From positions 1,364,001 to 1,428,000 of the forward strand of contig NC_014830.1 of the NCBI RefSeq assembly GCF_000184685.1: a stretch of DNA of 64,000 nt, in the 5' to 3' direction. Each line of letters starts with the position of its first letter. Position 1 is the first letter of the stretch. Made by a program: the position numbers and the translations under genes. The notes under the pieces are model-generated. The model ran no database searches. It saw only the letters and a program-made list of their open reading frames with translations, and was not told the origin of the DNA. This DNA comes from Intrasporangium calvum DSM 43043 (GTDB lineage Bacteria > Actinomycetota > Actinomycetes > Actinomycetales > Dermatophilaceae). Shown in pieces: positions 1-8,825 of this stretch.

Positions 1-44
1 AATGTGTGGAGCTGACCGGTACTAATAAGCCGACAACTTGACCA
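1..44 (+). rRNA. 23S rRNA, 3' end (partial)
   Basis: The window opens inside the 3' tail of a 23S rRNA gene: the stretch reading GAGCTGACCGGTACTAATAA followed by CTTGACC is the conserved terminal part of helix 101 and the 3' end. The exact last base is estimated. The rest of the operon lies upstream of the window. About 80 bases of spacer separate it from the 5S gene. Confidence 0.9.
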
Positions 45-123
45 ACAAAGATGCTACGCGTCCACTGTGCGGTTCCCGAGATACAAACGGGGAACCCACC
101 CACTGAATTGATATCTCCATAGA

Positions 124-241
124 GTTACGGCTGCCATAGCGAAGGGGAAACGCCCGGCTCCATTCCGAACCCGGAAGCTAAGCCCTTCAGCGCCGATGGT
201 ACTGCACTGGTGACGGTGTGGGAGAGTAGGACGCAGCCGGA
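124..241 (+). rRNA. rrf: 5S ribosomal RNA
   Basis: A gene of about 118 bases with the conserved 5S features: GTTACGGCTGCC at the 5' end, the internal CCATTCCGAACCCGGAAGCTAA loop region around 161-182, CGCCGATGGTACTGC, and a 3' end (GAGAGTAGGACGCAGCCGG) complementary to the 5' end. It is the last gene of the rRNA operon and is followed directly by a strong terminator. Ends are set by pairing of the terminal helix and may be off by one or two bases. Confidence 0.95.
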
Positions 242-250
242 CAACTTTTG

Positions 251-281
251 AAACGCCCCACCGACTTTCGGTGGGGCGTTT
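251..281 (+). terminator. rRNA operon terminator hairpin
   Basis: A perfect 14-bp stem (AAACGCCCCACCGA at 251-264 with TCGGTGGGGCGTTT at 268-281) around a 3-base loop, ten bases after the 5S gene. The T-rich end of the right arm makes it a typical intrinsic terminator. Confidence 0.95.
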
Positions 282-342
282 CGCATGTCCGCGCCAACTA
301 TCGCGCCGTGTGGACGGAGGCGCCGGGGCGTAGGGTGGCTTC

Positions 343-714
343 GTGCCTGAACTCGTCCAAACTCCGACCCGCATCCCTGTGCCTGGGGGCAAGCTCATCG
401 AGGAGCACGTCGGGCAGGTGACCACGCCCGGCGCGAACCTGCAGGCCTCCGTGTCGGTCGCCCACATGAAGGCCCCGGCAGGGTGGTCGGAGCCGTACCA
501 GACACCGACTTTCGACGAGATCACGCTTGTCCTCGCAGGTCAGGTCATCGTCGATCACGAGGGTGGCCGGCTCGAGGTGGAGGCCGGTCAGACCGTCATC
601 ACCCGCGGCGGCGAGCGCATTCGGTACTCGTGCGGAGCAGAGGGCGCTGAGTATGTCGCGGTGTGTGTTCCGGCATTCTCGGCCGAGACGGTGCACCGTG
701 AGGAGATCGGGTGA
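343..714 (+). CDS. Small single-domain cupin protein, EutQ-like
   Basis: A 123-residue protein forming one cupin barrel. The first segment ([14 protein letters not shown] near residues 10-23) resembles the start of EutQ-type cupins. The conserved barrel parts follow: a [18 protein letters not shown] strand pair, [16 protein letters not shown], and a final hydrophobic strand. The canonical His metal ligands are only partly present, so metal binding and catalysis cannot be assumed. The GTG start is the only sensible one after the rRNA terminator. The last four bases overlap the GTG of the adenosine deaminase gene, so the two are translationally coupled and the cupin may sense or bind a metabolite of that pathway. 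The specific function is unknown. Confidence 0.85.
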   Translation: MPELVQTPTRIPVPGGKLIEEHVGQVTTPGANLQASVSVAHMKAPAGWSEPYQTPTFDEITLVLAGQVIVDHEGGRLEVEAGQTVITRGGERIRYSCGAEGAEYVAVCVPAFSAETVHREEIG

Positions 715-1871
715 GGCCAGAGACCACCCGAAGGGCGCCCAAGGTCCTGCTCCACGACCACCTGGACGGGGGCCTGCGCCCGGAAACCATCGTCGAGCTG
801 GTGCAGCAGACCGGCCAGGCCAACGACCTGCCCCGGCCGGATGCCGAAGGGCTCCGTGCCTGGTTCCAGGAGAGTGCTGACTCCGGGTCGCTGCCCCGGT
901 ACCTCGAGACCTTCGTGCACACCCTTGCGGTGATGCAGACCGCCGATGGTCTCCGGCGGGTCGCCCGGGAGTGCGTCGAGGATCTCGCCGCCGACGGCGT
1001 CATCTACGCAGAGAGCCGCTATGCGCCTGAGCAGCACCTCGCGCAGGGCCTCTCGCTCGAAGAAGTCGTCGAAGCGGTCAACGCCGGCTTCCGGGAAGGC
1101 GAGGCGGTGGTTGCCGAGGGAGGTGGCCAGATCCGGGTCACTGCGCTCTTGACGGCGATGCGCCAGGCAGCGATGTCGGCGGAGATCGCGCGGCTGGCGG
1201 TCCGCTACCGCGACGACGGGGTGGCGGGCTTCGACATCGCCGGAGCGGAAGCCGGCTATCCACCTACGCGTCACCTCGATGCATTCGAGTATCTCCGGCG
1301 CGAGAACGCCCACTTCACGATCCATGCTGGTGAGGGGTTCGGACTGCCCTCGATCTGGGAGGCGATCCAGTGGTGTGGGGCTGACCGCCTGGGCCACGGG
1401 GTTCGGATCGTCGACGACATCAGCATCGGGGGTCGGTCGTTCGGTGACTGGGTGGCGCACCGACGGAACGATCCACGTGCCCTGGTTGAGGTCGATCTCT
1501 CTGAGGTACGCCTGGGGCGCCTCGCCGCCTACGTCCGGGACATGCGGATCCCCCTGGAGATGTGCCCCAGCAGCAACCTGCAGACCTCGGCGGCACTGTC
1601 GATCGCCCTCCACCCGATCACGCTGCTCAAGCGCCTGCGCTTCCGCGTCACGCTGAACACCGACAACCGGCTCATGAGCGGGACCTCGCTCAGCCGGGAG
1701 GCCCAACTGCTCTCTGACGAGGCAGGGTGGACCTTGGCCGACCTGAGGTGGGTGACGATCAACGCGATGAAGTCCGCCTTCATCCCGTTCGACGAGCGAC
1801 TCTCGCTCATCGACGGCGTGATCAAGCCTGGTTACGCGGCCCTCGGTTATGCCGGTGAGCCGGTGAGCTGA
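711..1871 (+). CDS. add: Adenosine deaminase
   Basis: Cytoplasmic purine-salvage enzyme that hydrolyses adenosine or deoxyadenosine to inosine or deoxyinosine and ammonia. The 386-residue TIM barrel carries the family's zinc and catalytic motifs in order: HDHLDGG near residue 15, HAGEGFG near 205 with the catalytic Glu, GHGVRI near 229, CPSSNLQTS, and [14 protein letters not shown] near 316. The N-terminal HDHLDGG form is typical of actinobacterial enzymes. The GTG start overlaps the upstream cupin stop by 4 bp. The gene converges on a leftward deo-type operon, so deamination, phosphorolysis (PunA, 8825-9658) and deoxyribose-phosphate breakdown (DeoC) are encoded within 10 kb. Nothing looks degraded. 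Confidence 0.95.
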   Translation: MRPETTRRAPKVLLHDHLDGGLRPETIVELVQQTGQANDLPRPDAEGLRAWFQESADSGSLPRYLETFVHTLAVMQTADGLRRVARECVEDLAADGVIYAESRYAPEQHLAQGLSLEEVVEAVNAGFREGEAVVAEGGGQIRVTALLTAMRQAAMSAEIARLAVRYRDDGVAGFDIAGAEAGYPPTRHLDAFEYLRRENAHFTIHAGEGFGLPSIWEAIQWCGADRLGHGVRIVDDISIGGRSFGDWVAHRRNDPRALVEVDLSEVRLGRLAAYVRDMRIPLEMCPSSNLQTSAALSIALHPITLLKRLRFRVTLNTDNRLMSGTSLSREAQLLSDEAGWTLADLRWVTINAMKSAFIPFDERLSLIDGVIKPGYAALGYAGEPVS

Positions 1872-1929
1872 CCTCGAGGTCCGCCAGGACGGCGTGTGGG
1901 CGCAGTGCGCCTGCGCCAGAGTGCGCCGC

Positions 1930-2685
1930 TCATCGTGGCAGGGACGTTGCCCCGGACCACGACTGAAGCTCCTGCTCGGCCTCGCGCGGGCCGACGCAGC
2001 GGGCACCGTGGGTCTCAGCCTGCGCGATGATCCGCGGCTCGGCTCGCAGCAGGGCCAGTCCGCGTCGGAGGAGGATGTGAGGGGGCTTCCGCCGTTCGGA
2101 GAGGTCGCGCACCAGCCGGAGGAGGAAGGTCACCCACCGGGAGCGGCGGACGCACAAGGTGGCGGCGAGCAGGCCCTCCGCACCAAGCGGCTCAGCCAGC
2201 CGCGCGGCGAACAACCCCTCGGCGACGATGTAGGAGTCCGGGGTGCCCGAGACGAGGTGACGGCCGGTGACTCTGGACGCGGAGATGTCGTAGATCGGCA
2301 CCTCGGCCGCACCTGTTTCGACGAGCGTCCGCAACGCCACGACGGCGCGCTGCGCGTCCCAAGAGTCGACGTGGTCCCAGTCGGGGATGCCGAGTGGCGA
2401 CCTCGGTAGGTCGGGGTCGTCGACCTCGCGGTAGAAGTCGTCGAGACGCACCACGGGCCAGCCGAGCCTGGCGTTGAGCCGGGCGGCCAACCGGCTCTTA
2501 CCCGCACCGCTCGGACCGGTAAGAAGGATGACGCGCCGACGCGTCGCCGCCCTCGATGTGGGCGGTATGCCGCTGGGCTGGCTCCCCGCCGCAGCGACGG
2601 TCTCACCGTGGCCCGGGGCCCGATCCCCGGAGGTTGGGTCGCTGCGGCCCCCACCGGACACCGTCGTGCGCCCGCCGTCGCTCAC
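1930..2685 (-). CDS. P-loop uridine kinase-like protein
   Basis: A 251-residue P-loop NTPase related to uridine kinases. The Walker A motif GPSGAGKS sits near residues 57-64, followed by VVRLDDFYREVDDPDLPR, which matches the DDFY signature of uridine/phosphoribulokinase-type kinases, and a WDHVDSWDA substrate region. The GTG start at 2685 forms a 4-bp GTGA overlap with the stop of the upstream aldehyde dehydrogenase; starts further upstream would lie inside that gene. The N-terminal 50 residues are low complexity and include SQPSGIP near residues 35-41, encoded by a copy of repeat A. As last gene of the deoC operon it could phosphorylate nucleosides, but the true substrate is unknown. Confidence 0.82.
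   Translation of the reverse strand: MSDGGRTTVSGGGRSDPTSGDRAPGHGETVAAAGSQPSGIPPTSRAATRRRVILLTGPSGAGKSRLAARLNARLGWPVVRLDDFYREVDDPDLPRSPLGIPDWDHVDSWDAQRAVVALRTLVETGAAEVPIYDISASRVTGRHLVSGTPDSYIVAEGLFAARLAEPLGAEGLLAATLCVRRSRWVTFLLRLVRDLSERRKPPHILLRRGLALLRAEPRIIAQAETHGARCVGPREAEQELQSWSGATSLPR
2562..2587 (+). repeat. Repeat A copy inside uridine kinase-like CDS
   Basis: Near full-length copy reading GGTATGCCGCTGGGCTGG and on to CTCCCC. It lies antisense in the N-terminal low-complexity region of the kinase-like gene, upstream of the Walker A motif, and adds the peptide SQPSGIP in frame. Confidence 0.8.
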
Positions 2686-3569
2686 AGGCCCTTGGGGTGC
2701 CAGACCGTCTTCGTCTCGACGAAGGCGCGGATCCGGTCCAGGCCCGGACTGGCGGACCAGTCCGGCTCGACCGGACGGCCATCCGAGAGGGCGGGGCGCA
2801 GCACTCGCTTGAGGTTGCCTGCGGCCTCGGCCTCGAGCGCTCCCCAGTCGACGCCGTCGGCGCCCGCAGCTCCGGTGAGGTCGATGGCGTTGACGTCCCG
2901 GTGCGAAGCGAGCCACGGTGCCACCTCGGCCGTCTTGGCGGTGATGAGGTTGACGACGCCACCCGGGACGTCCGAGGTGGCCAGCACCTCACCGAAGGTG
3001 ATCGACGGGAGGGGCCGGCCTGCGGAGGTGAGGACGACAGCGGTGTTGCCCGTCGCGATCACCGGAGCGACGACTGAAACGAGGCCGAGCAGCGAGGACT
3101 CTTGGGGAGCCAGGATGCCGACGACGCCGGTCGGCTCGGGGCCGGAGACGTTGAAGAACGGCCCGGCCACCGGGTTGAGGTTACCGAGGACCTGAGCGAC
3201 CTTGTCGGTCCAGCCGGCGTACCAGACCAAGCGGTCGACTGAGGCGTCGACGAGGGCGCCGGCTGCCTTCGCGGCCAGCCCCTCTCCGGCGCCGACCTCC
3301 TCGACGAACTGGGCCCGGCGACCCTCGAGGACCTCGGCCACGCGGTACAGCACCTGACCCCGGTTGTACGGGGTCGCCCCGGCCCAGCCGGGCTGGGCCG
3401 CCCGCGCGGCGACCACCGCGTCGCGGACGTCCTTGCGCGAGCCCATTGACGCATTGGCGAGGAACGCCCCGCTGGCTGACACGACCTCGTACGAGCGGCC
3501 GGACTCGCTGCGCGGGAACTTCCCGCCGATGTACAGCTTGTACGTCTTGCGGACGTCGAGGCGGGTCAT
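2682..3569 (-). CDS. Short aldehyde dehydrogenase-like protein lacking the catalytic half
   Basis: A 295-residue protein matching the N-terminal, cofactor-binding part of aldehyde dehydrogenases (YKLYIGGKFPRSESGRSYEV at the start, GVVGILAPQESSLLGLVSV where active enzymes have GQIIPWNFP). Full-length members are about 480-500 residues. The ELGGK glutamate segment and the catalytic Cys loop are absent, and the chain ends naturally in HPKGL. The ATG start overlaps the upstream dehydrogenase stop by 4 bp, and its own stop overlaps the kinase start by 4 bp. The frame is intact and tightly coupled, so this is probably a conserved non-catalytic partner of the full-length enzyme rather than debris; that role is an inference. 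Confidence 0.85.
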   Translation of the reverse strand: MTRLDVRKTYKLYIGGKFPRSESGRSYEVVSASGAFLANASMGSRKDVRDAVVAARAAQPGWAGATPYNRGQVLYRVAEVLEGRRAQFVEEVGAGEGLAAKAAGALVDASVDRLVWYAGWTDKVAQVLGNLNPVAGPFFNVSGPEPTGVVGILAPQESSLLGLVSVVAPVIATGNTAVVLTSAGRPLPSITFGEVLATSDVPGGVVNLITAKTAEVAPWLASHRDVNAIDLTGAAGADGVDWGALEAEAAGNLKRVLRPALSDGRPVEPDWSASPGLDRIRAFVETKTVWHPKGL

Positions 3570-5041
3570 CGGGGGGCTCCTGTCGTCACAGCGGAGGTGG
3601 ACGTCGTCACGTAGGCCTCGAGGCCGTGCCGCCCACCCTCGCGTCCGTACCCTGACTCCTTGTAGCCGCCGAAGGGAGACGTGGGATCGAAGCGGTTGAA
3701 GGTGTTGGCCCACACCACGCCGGCCCGCAGCTGGTCCGCCATCCACAGGATCCGCGAGCCCTTCTCGGTCCACACGCCGGCGGAGAGGCCGTAGGAGGTG
3801 TTGTTCGCCTTGGCCACCGCCTCCTGAGGGGTCCGGAAGGTGAGCACCGACAGGACGGGACCGAAGATCTCCTCGGTGGCCACCCGATGGGTCTGGGAGA
3901 CACCCGTCAGGACGGTGGGTGGGAACCAGAAGCCCCGGGCGGGGAGCGTGCAGTCGGGGCTCCAGCGCTCGGCGCCCTCGGCGACGCCGGCGTCGACCAG
4001 GGTCGTGATGCGGTCGAGCTGGGCACGGCTGTTGATCGCGCCGAGGTCGCTGTTCTTGTCCATCGGGTCGCCGACGCGCAGGGTCTCGAGCCGCCGCTTG
4101 AGCCGCCCGATGACGGCGTCGTGGACGCTTTCCTGGACGAGCAGCCGGGACCCGGCGCAGCACACCTGACCCTGGTTGAAGAAGATGCCGTTGACGATGC
4201 CCTCGACGGCTTGGTCGATGGGCGCGTCGTCGAAGACGATGTTCGCTGCCTTCCCGCCGAGCTCGAGCGTGGCCTTCTTCGCGGTGCCGGCAATCCGGCG
4301 TGCGATCGCTTTGCCGACCTCGGTCGATCCGGTGAAGGCGATCTTGTCGACACCGGGGTGTTCGACCAAGGCCTCGCCGGTGCGTCCGTCACCGGTCACG
4401 ATGTTGACGACGCCCGGAGGTAGGTCGGCCTGCTCGCAGACCTCGGCGAAGAGCAGGGCGGTCAGGGGGGTGGTCTCGGCCGGCTTGAGGACGACGGTGT
4501 TGCCGGTGGCCAGGGCCGGGGCGATCTTCCAGGCCAGCATGAGCAGCGGGAAGTTCCACGGGATGATCTGGCCGACGACACCGTGCGGGCGCGGGGCCAC
4601 CCCACCGGTGGGGGCGAGGCCGGCGAACTCCAGCTTGTCGGCCCAGCCGGCGTGGTAGAAGAAGTGCGCGGCAGCGATCGGCACGTCGACGTCGCGGGTC
4701 TCCTTGATCGGCTTGCCGTTGTCCAGCGTCTCGAGGACGGCGAACTCGCGCGCCCGCTCCTGGAGGATCCGGGCAATCCGGAAGAGGTACTTGCCCCGCT
4801 CGGCTCCGCTCAGACGACCCCAGACCTCGTCGAAGGCTCGCCGGGCTGCGGCGACCGCCTTGTCGACATCCTTGGGGCTCGCCTGGGACACCTCGGCGAG
4901 GACGGTCTCGTCGGCGGGGTTGATCGTCTCGAAGGTGTCCTTGGGCCGCGTGAAAGCGCCGTCGATGTAGAGACCGTACGACTTCTTGAGCGTGACGACG
5001 GCCCGTGACTCGGGCGCGGGTGCGTACTCGAACTTCGACAT
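3566..5041 (-). CDS. Aldehyde dehydrogenase, full length
   Basis: NAD(P)-dependent aldehyde dehydrogenase of 491 residues. Visible signatures are IIPWNFPLLMLAWK (cofactor loop), the general-base glutamate in TLELGGKAANIVF near residue 261, and the nucleophile in FNQGQVCCAGSRL near 293. The start is placed at ATG 5041 because GGAG lies about 9 bases upstream; a GTG two codons earlier is too close to it. The gene follows deoC with a 16-base gap and overlaps the short dehydrogenase-like gene, forming deoC-aldh-aldh'-kinase. DeoC releases acetaldehyde and glyceraldehyde-3-phosphate, so acetaldehyde oxidation is the natural role by context; the substrate is not proven by sequence. Confidence 0.92.
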   Translation of the reverse strand: MSKFEYAPAPESRAVVTLKKSYGLYIDGAFTRPKDTFETINPADETVLAEVSQASPKDVDKAVAAARRAFDEVWGRLSGAERGKYLFRIARILQERAREFAVLETLDNGKPIKETRDVDVPIAAAHFFYHAGWADKLEFAGLAPTGGVAPRPHGVVGQIIPWNFPLLMLAWKIAPALATGNTVVLKPAETTPLTALLFAEVCEQADLPPGVVNIVTGDGRTGEALVEHPGVDKIAFTGSTEVGKAIARRIAGTAKKATLELGGKAANIVFDDAPIDQAVEGIVNGIFFNQGQVCCAGSRLLVQESVHDAVIGRLKRRLETLRVGDPMDKNSDLGAINSRAQLDRITTLVDAGVAEGAERWSPDCTLPARGFWFPPTVLTGVSQTHRVATEEIFGPVLSVLTFRTPQEAVAKANNTSYGLSAGVWTEKGSRILWMADQLRAGVVWANTFNRFDPTSPFGGYKESGYGREGGRHGLEAYVTTSTSAVTTGAPR

Positions 5042-5057
5042 CAGCACGTTCTCCCGG

Positions 5058-6044
5058 TCAGTCGATCGTCACGTAGTCGGCGCCCGAGTAGGCGCCAGTC
5101 GCGAGCTTGTGGCGTTGCAGCAGCAGGTCGTTGAGCAGGCTCGAGGCGCCGAAGCGGAACCAGTCGGGTGACAACCAGTCGTCCCCGGCGACCTCGTTGA
5201 CCATGACGAGGTACTTGATGGCGTCCTTCGACGTGCGGATGCCGCCTGCTGGCTTGACCCCGACCTGGACACCGGTCAGCTCACGCCAGTGCCGCACCGC
5301 CTCGAGCATGACGAGCGTGACCGGCAGGGTCGCCGCGGGGGAGACCTTGCCCGTGGAGGTCTTGATGAAGTCACCCCCGGCCAGCATGGCGAGGTAGGAC
5401 GCACGGCGGACGTTGTCGTAGGTGACGAGCTCACCGGTCTCGAGAATGACCTTGAGGTGAGCGTCGCGACATGCCTGCTTCACCTCGGTGATCTGGCTGA
5501 ACACCGTCAGGTAGTCACCCGAGAGGAAGGCGCCCCGGTCGATGACCATGTCGATCTCGTCCGCTCCTGCCTCGACCGCGGCCCGCGTGTCTGCCAGCTT
5601 GACGGCCAGGGCGGCTCGGCCCGACGGAAACGCGGTCGCCACCGCCGCCACGTGGATCCCGCTGTCGCCGAGAGCCTCTTTGGCAGTGGCCACCATGTCG
5701 CCGTAGACGCAGATGGCGGCTGGGTGCGGTGTCGTGGGATCGAGCGGGTCGGGCACCCGAGCCTTGGCACACAGGGAGCGAACCTTCCCGCGCGTGTCCG
5801 CACCCTCGAGCGTGGTGAGGTCGATCATCGAGATCGCGGTGTCGATGGCCCAGGCCTTGGCGGTCGTCTTGATGGAGCGCGTGGCGAGTGAGGCCGCTCG
5901 CGCTTCACAGCCGACCTGGTCGACGCCGGGAAGCCCGTGGAGCCAGGAGGTGAGCGCCCGGTTGGTCAGCCGCGAGACGCCGAGCAGGTCCCGCGCCCCA
6001 GCTGTGAGGTCCTGGACGGCGTGTGCCGTGGTGCTGACTGTCAC
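5058..6044 (-). CDS. deoC: Deoxyribose-phosphate aldolase
   Basis: Cleaves 2-deoxyribose-5-phosphate to glyceraldehyde-3-phosphate and acetaldehyde, the last step of deoxynucleoside catabolism. The 328-residue chain has all class I DERA landmarks: DEIDMVIDRGAFLSG, VILETGEL, the Schiff-base lysine in FIKTSTGKVSPAAT near residue 225, and VGVKPAGGIRTS with the second active-site lysine. It is longer than the E. coli enzyme (about 259) because of an N-terminal extension and a C-terminal tail (WFRFGASSLLNDLLLQRHKL), as in other actinobacterial forms. It starts at GTG 6044 without an obvious Shine-Dalgarno and is the first gene of a four-gene leftward operon. Confidence 0.95.
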   Translation of the reverse strand: MTVSTTAHAVQDLTAGARDLLGVSRLTNRALTSWLHGLPGVDQVGCEARAASLATRSIKTTAKAWAIDTAISMIDLTTLEGADTRGKVRSLCAKARVPDPLDPTTPHPAAICVYGDMVATAKEALGDSGIHVAAVATAFPSGRAALAVKLADTRAAVEAGADEIDMVIDRGAFLSGDYLTVFSQITEVKQACRDAHLKVILETGELVTYDNVRRASYLAMLAGGDFIKTSTGKVSPAATLPVTLVMLEAVRHWRELTGVQVGVKPAGGIRTSKDAIKYLVMVNEVAGDDWLSPDWFRFGASSLLNDLLLQRHKLATGAYSGADYVTID

Positions 6045-6159
6045 CCCGGGAGTCTACCGGTGAGTCGGGTGGGCCGCTCCCAAGTCGGGGGCCGCCAAGG
6101 TCCCGCGAGCGGTGGCCGTCGTGAGACAGTCGAAGGAGAGCGCGGGGAAGGACGAACGA

Positions 6160-6834
6160 GTGACGATGAGCGGGGGCGGGCCGTCGCCGATCGACCCCCA
6201 GCGCCCGGGGTCCGCCGACGGGGCGGGCACTGCGACCTTGCGCCCCGCATCTTCTGTTGCTGTGGGCGCGGTCGGTGCCCTTGCTGGGGTGGCTCTGCTC
6301 GTGCCGGCCCTCGCCACCCCGGACCGGGACTGGGTGGTGGTCGCCTCCATCGTCCTGGCCTTGGTTCTCTTGTGGCTGTTCGTCGTGCGCCCTCGTGCCC
6401 AGCTGAGCCCCGACGGCATCCGGCTGGTCAACCCGCTGCGCGTCGTCGACCTGACCTGGCCTGCCATCGAGGAGGTCCGGTCCCGGTGGGCGCTGGAGCT
6501 CCTGTCGGCCGGGCGACGCTACACGGCTTGGGGCGTACCAGCTGACCCGGGGCGTCCCCAGCACGGCAGGTCGACGCTCGCCTCCGCCTCGAACGCCGTG
6601 ACCACCCACGCGGTGGAGGCGGGGACTGTGCGGCCCGCCGAGCACCGACCCAAGGCCGAGGCGCAGACGGTCGCCGCCGAGATCGAGCGGCGGATCGCCG
6701 CCGACCGGCTCCGGCCACGCGAACGGCCCTCCCCGGTGGTGCCACCGGGGAGGGTCCAGTCGTGGGACGGCTTCGCCGTCGCGCTCCTCGTGGGGGCGGT
6801 CGCGTTCTTCGTCGTGGCTGTGCTCGTCCTCTGA
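6160..6834 (+). CDS. Membrane protein with bacterial PH-like domain
   Basis: A protein of about 224 residues. After a short polar N-terminus come two hydrophobic segments (VAVGAVGALAGVALLVPAL, then VVVASIVLALVLLWLFVV). A PH-like module follows (RAQLSPDGIRLVNPLRVVDLTW, then the WALELL and RRYTAWGVPA strands), then a charged helix and a C-terminal membrane helix (AVALLVGAVAFFVVAVLVL). This arrangement matches actinobacterial PH-domain membrane proteins of unknown function. The GTG at 6160, with AAGGA about 6 bases upstream, is the chosen start; an ATG at 6166 is possible. It diverges from deoC and converges on the phosphomutase. No catalytic residues are evident. Confidence 0.8.
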   Translation: MTMSGGGPSPIDPQRPGSADGAGTATLRPASSVAVGAVGALAGVALLVPALATPDRDWVVVASIVLALVLLWLFVVRPRAQLSPDGIRLVNPLRVVDLTWPAIEEVRSRWALELLSAGRRYTAWGVPADPGRPQHGRSTLASASNAVTTHAVEAGTVRPAEHRPKAEAQTVAAEIERRIAADRLRPRERPSPVVPPGRVQSWDGFAVALLVGAVAFFVVAVLVL

Positions 6835-7136
6835 CGAGTGCGTCCCGTCGGATGCCGCTGGGCTCGCTCCCGGAGTCCGGCGCTCCTTCGGCGTCGGCCG
6901 CGGGATGGCAGAGGACGCGGCAGAGGACGCGGCAGGAGACCGGCAGGGGAATCGGGATGGGTCATGTTCGCGAACCACAGATGCTGGCCGGCCTGGTTGG
7001 CGCTCAGGGCGGGGGGCGCGGGCTGGGAGGAGCAGCGTGGGGGTCGACGTGGACCCACACCGAGCGCGGTCTGGGCCCGGACCGTCATCGCGGTCTGGGC
7101 GCGGACCGTCAGCGCGGACACCGACGCATCCGGACC
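6835..7136. other. Gene-free 302-bp gap with short tandem repeats
   Basis: No convincing gene. It holds a variant repeat A copy (6848-6872), a 12-bp tandem GGCAGAGGACGC (6907-6918 and 6919-6930, with a third partial unit), and a 24-bp tandem starting CGCGGTCTGGGC (7065-7088 and 7089-7112, with a partial third copy). The gap separates convergent genes, so it may contribute to termination, but no clear intrinsic terminator is visible. Confidence 0.7.
6848..6872 (+). repeat. Repeat A copy, intergenic variant
   Basis: Reads GGATGCCGCTGGGCTCGCTC; differs from the usual form by GATG in place of TATG. It follows the PH-domain gene and precedes the convergent phosphomutase. Confidence 0.75.
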
Positions 7137-8825
7137 TTAGGGCAGTGCGGTGAGCTGCTCGAGCTCCGACCGGATCGTGGCCAGCCGGCCGGCGGCCGCC
7201 GCTTGTGCCTCCCGCAGCCCGGCGCGGTCCGGGACCGGCTCGATCACCTCGAGGTAGATCTTCACCTTGGGCTCGGTCCCGCTCGGCCGGACGATGATGC
7301 GCGAGGCGTCGTCGAGGTGGTAGCGCAGTCCTTCAGTGGGCGGGAGGGCTCCGAGACCGAGGGACAGGTCGTCCATCCGGGCGACGTCCCGGGCCGCCAG
7401 GGAGGTGACTGGAGCCTCGCGGAGTCGGCGCAGCAGGAGCTCGGACTGGGCCAGGTCGGACACGCGGACGGAGAACGAGTCGGTTGCATGGACACCATGG
7501 GCGACGGCCAGGTCGTCGAGGAGGTCGGTCAACCCCCGACCCTGCGACTTGAGGGTCGCCGCCAGCTCGGCCAGGAGGAGAGCCGCGCTCACGCCGTCCT
7601 TGTCGCGGACGAGGTGCGGGGCGACGCAGTACCCCAGAGCCTCCTCGTAGCCATAGCGCAGGCCCTCGACCCGAGAGATCCACTTGAAGCCGGTCAGTGT
7701 CTCCTCGTGCCGGATCCCCGCCGCGGCGGCGATGGCGCCGAGGAGTCGAGACGAGACGATCGAGCTGGCGAAGACGTCGCCGGGCTCGACGCCGCGGTTC
7801 ACCAGGTGCGCGCCGAGCAGTGCTCCGACCTCGTCACCACGCAGCATCCGCCAGTCGCCGAGAGCGGGGTCGAGCACCGCTGCGGCGCACCGGTCGGCAT
7901 CGGGGTCGTTGGCGATGACCAGGTCGCAGGCCTCGGAGCGGGCCAGCTCCAGGGCGAGGTCGATGGCGCCCGGCTCCTCGGGGTTGGGAAAGCGGACGGT
8001 GGGAAAGTCCGGGTCCGGCAGGGCCTGCGCGCCCACCGGTGTCGGCGGTCGGAAACCCGCCCGCACGAAGGCGGTCGCGAGCGTGGTGTGCCCGACGCCG
8101 TGCAGGCTCGTGTGGACGCAGCTGAGCTCTCGCGGGGAGTCAGGGGCGACCACGGTGACGATGGCTGAGATGTAGTCCTCGACGATGGAGTCGTCGAGCG
8201 TTCGCCACCCCTCGGTGGCTCGCGGAACGCTGGCAACGGACGGCACGGCGGCGATCCGCGCCGCGATCTCGCGGTCCGACGGAGGGACGATCTGGCTGCC
8301 GTCGCCGAGGTAGACCTTGTAGCCGTTGTCCTCGGGCGGGTTGTGGCTCGCGGTGACCATCACCCCCGCATCGGCGTCGAGGTGACGGATGGCGAAGGCG
8401 AGGACCGGGGTGGGCAGGGGCCCCGGGAGGAGGATGGCCCGGCCACCCATGCCCTCGACGACCGCGGCCGTGTCGCGGGCGAAGACGTCGGAGCTGTATC
8501 GCGCGTCATATCCGATGACGACGGTCGGAGCCGCCCCCGGCCGCCCCACCGCCTGCAGGTGCGCGACGAGCCCGGCCGCCGCGCGGATCACGACACTGCG
8601 GTTCATCCGGTTGGGACCGGCGCCGAGGGCACCTCGCAGACCAGCAGTGCCGAACTGCAGCATGCCGGAGAACCGGTCGGCCAGCTCGAGCCGTGACTGC
8701 GCCGACCCCAGCTCGACCTGGTCGATGAGCCCGTCGAGCTCGGCCCGGGTGGTGGCGTCGGGGTCGTCGTCGCGCCACGTGCGGGCGGACTGAACCAGGT
8801 CCGGCGCGCTGGCCGCCGTCCGCAT
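7137..8825 (-). CDS. Phosphohexomutase/phosphopentomutase family enzyme (PmmB-like)
   Basis: Alpha-D-phosphohexomutase superfamily member of about 562 residues. Signatures are FGTAGLRGALGAGPNRMN near the N-terminus, the phosphoserine loop TASHNPPEDNGYK near residue 160, the metal loop DPDADRC near 306, the sugar-binding EEALGYC, and the phosphate-binding RPSGTEPKVKIY at the C-terminus. It probably interconverts sugar 1- and 6-phosphates (or 5-phosphates). Its stop-start coupling to punA (TGATG, ATG at 8825; a GTG one codon upstream is the alternative) suggests that it processes the ribose-1-phosphate released by PunA. Sequence alone cannot decide between glucose, mannose and pentose substrates; M. 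tuberculosis has the same pmmB-punA pairing. Confidence 0.9.
   Translation of the reverse strand: MRTAASAPDLVQSARTWRDDDPDATTRAELDGLIDQVELGSAQSRLELADRFSGMLQFGTAGLRGALGAGPNRMNRSVVIRAAAGLVAHLQAVGRPGAAPTVVIGYDARYSSDVFARDTAAVVEGMGGRAILLPGPLPTPVLAFAIRHLDADAGVMVTASHNPPEDNGYKVYLGDGSQIVPPSDREIAARIAAVPSVASVPRATEGWRTLDDSIVEDYISAIVTVVAPDSPRELSCVHTSLHGVGHTTLATAFVRAGFRPPTPVGAQALPDPDFPTVRFPNPEEPGAIDLALELARSEACDLVIANDPDADRCAAAVLDPALGDWRMLRGDEVGALLGAHLVNRGVEPGDVFASSIVSSRLLGAIAAAAGIRHEETLTGFKWISRVEGLRYGYEEALGYCVAPHLVRDKDGVSAALLLAELAATLKSQGRGLTDLLDDLAVAHGVHATDSFSVRVSDLAQSELLLRRLREAPVTSLAARDVARMDDLSLGLGALPPTEGLRYHLDDASRIIVRPSGTEPKVKIYLEVIEPVPDRAGLREAQAAAAGRLATIRSELEQLTALP

Noticed and set aside
44-123. tRNA gene in the 23S-5S spacer
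   Set aside because: The 80-base spacer does not fold as a cloverleaf and lacks a T-loop motif.
588-2006. 472-codon frame antisense to add
   Set aside because: No recognisable domain; add is supported by complete catalytic motifs.
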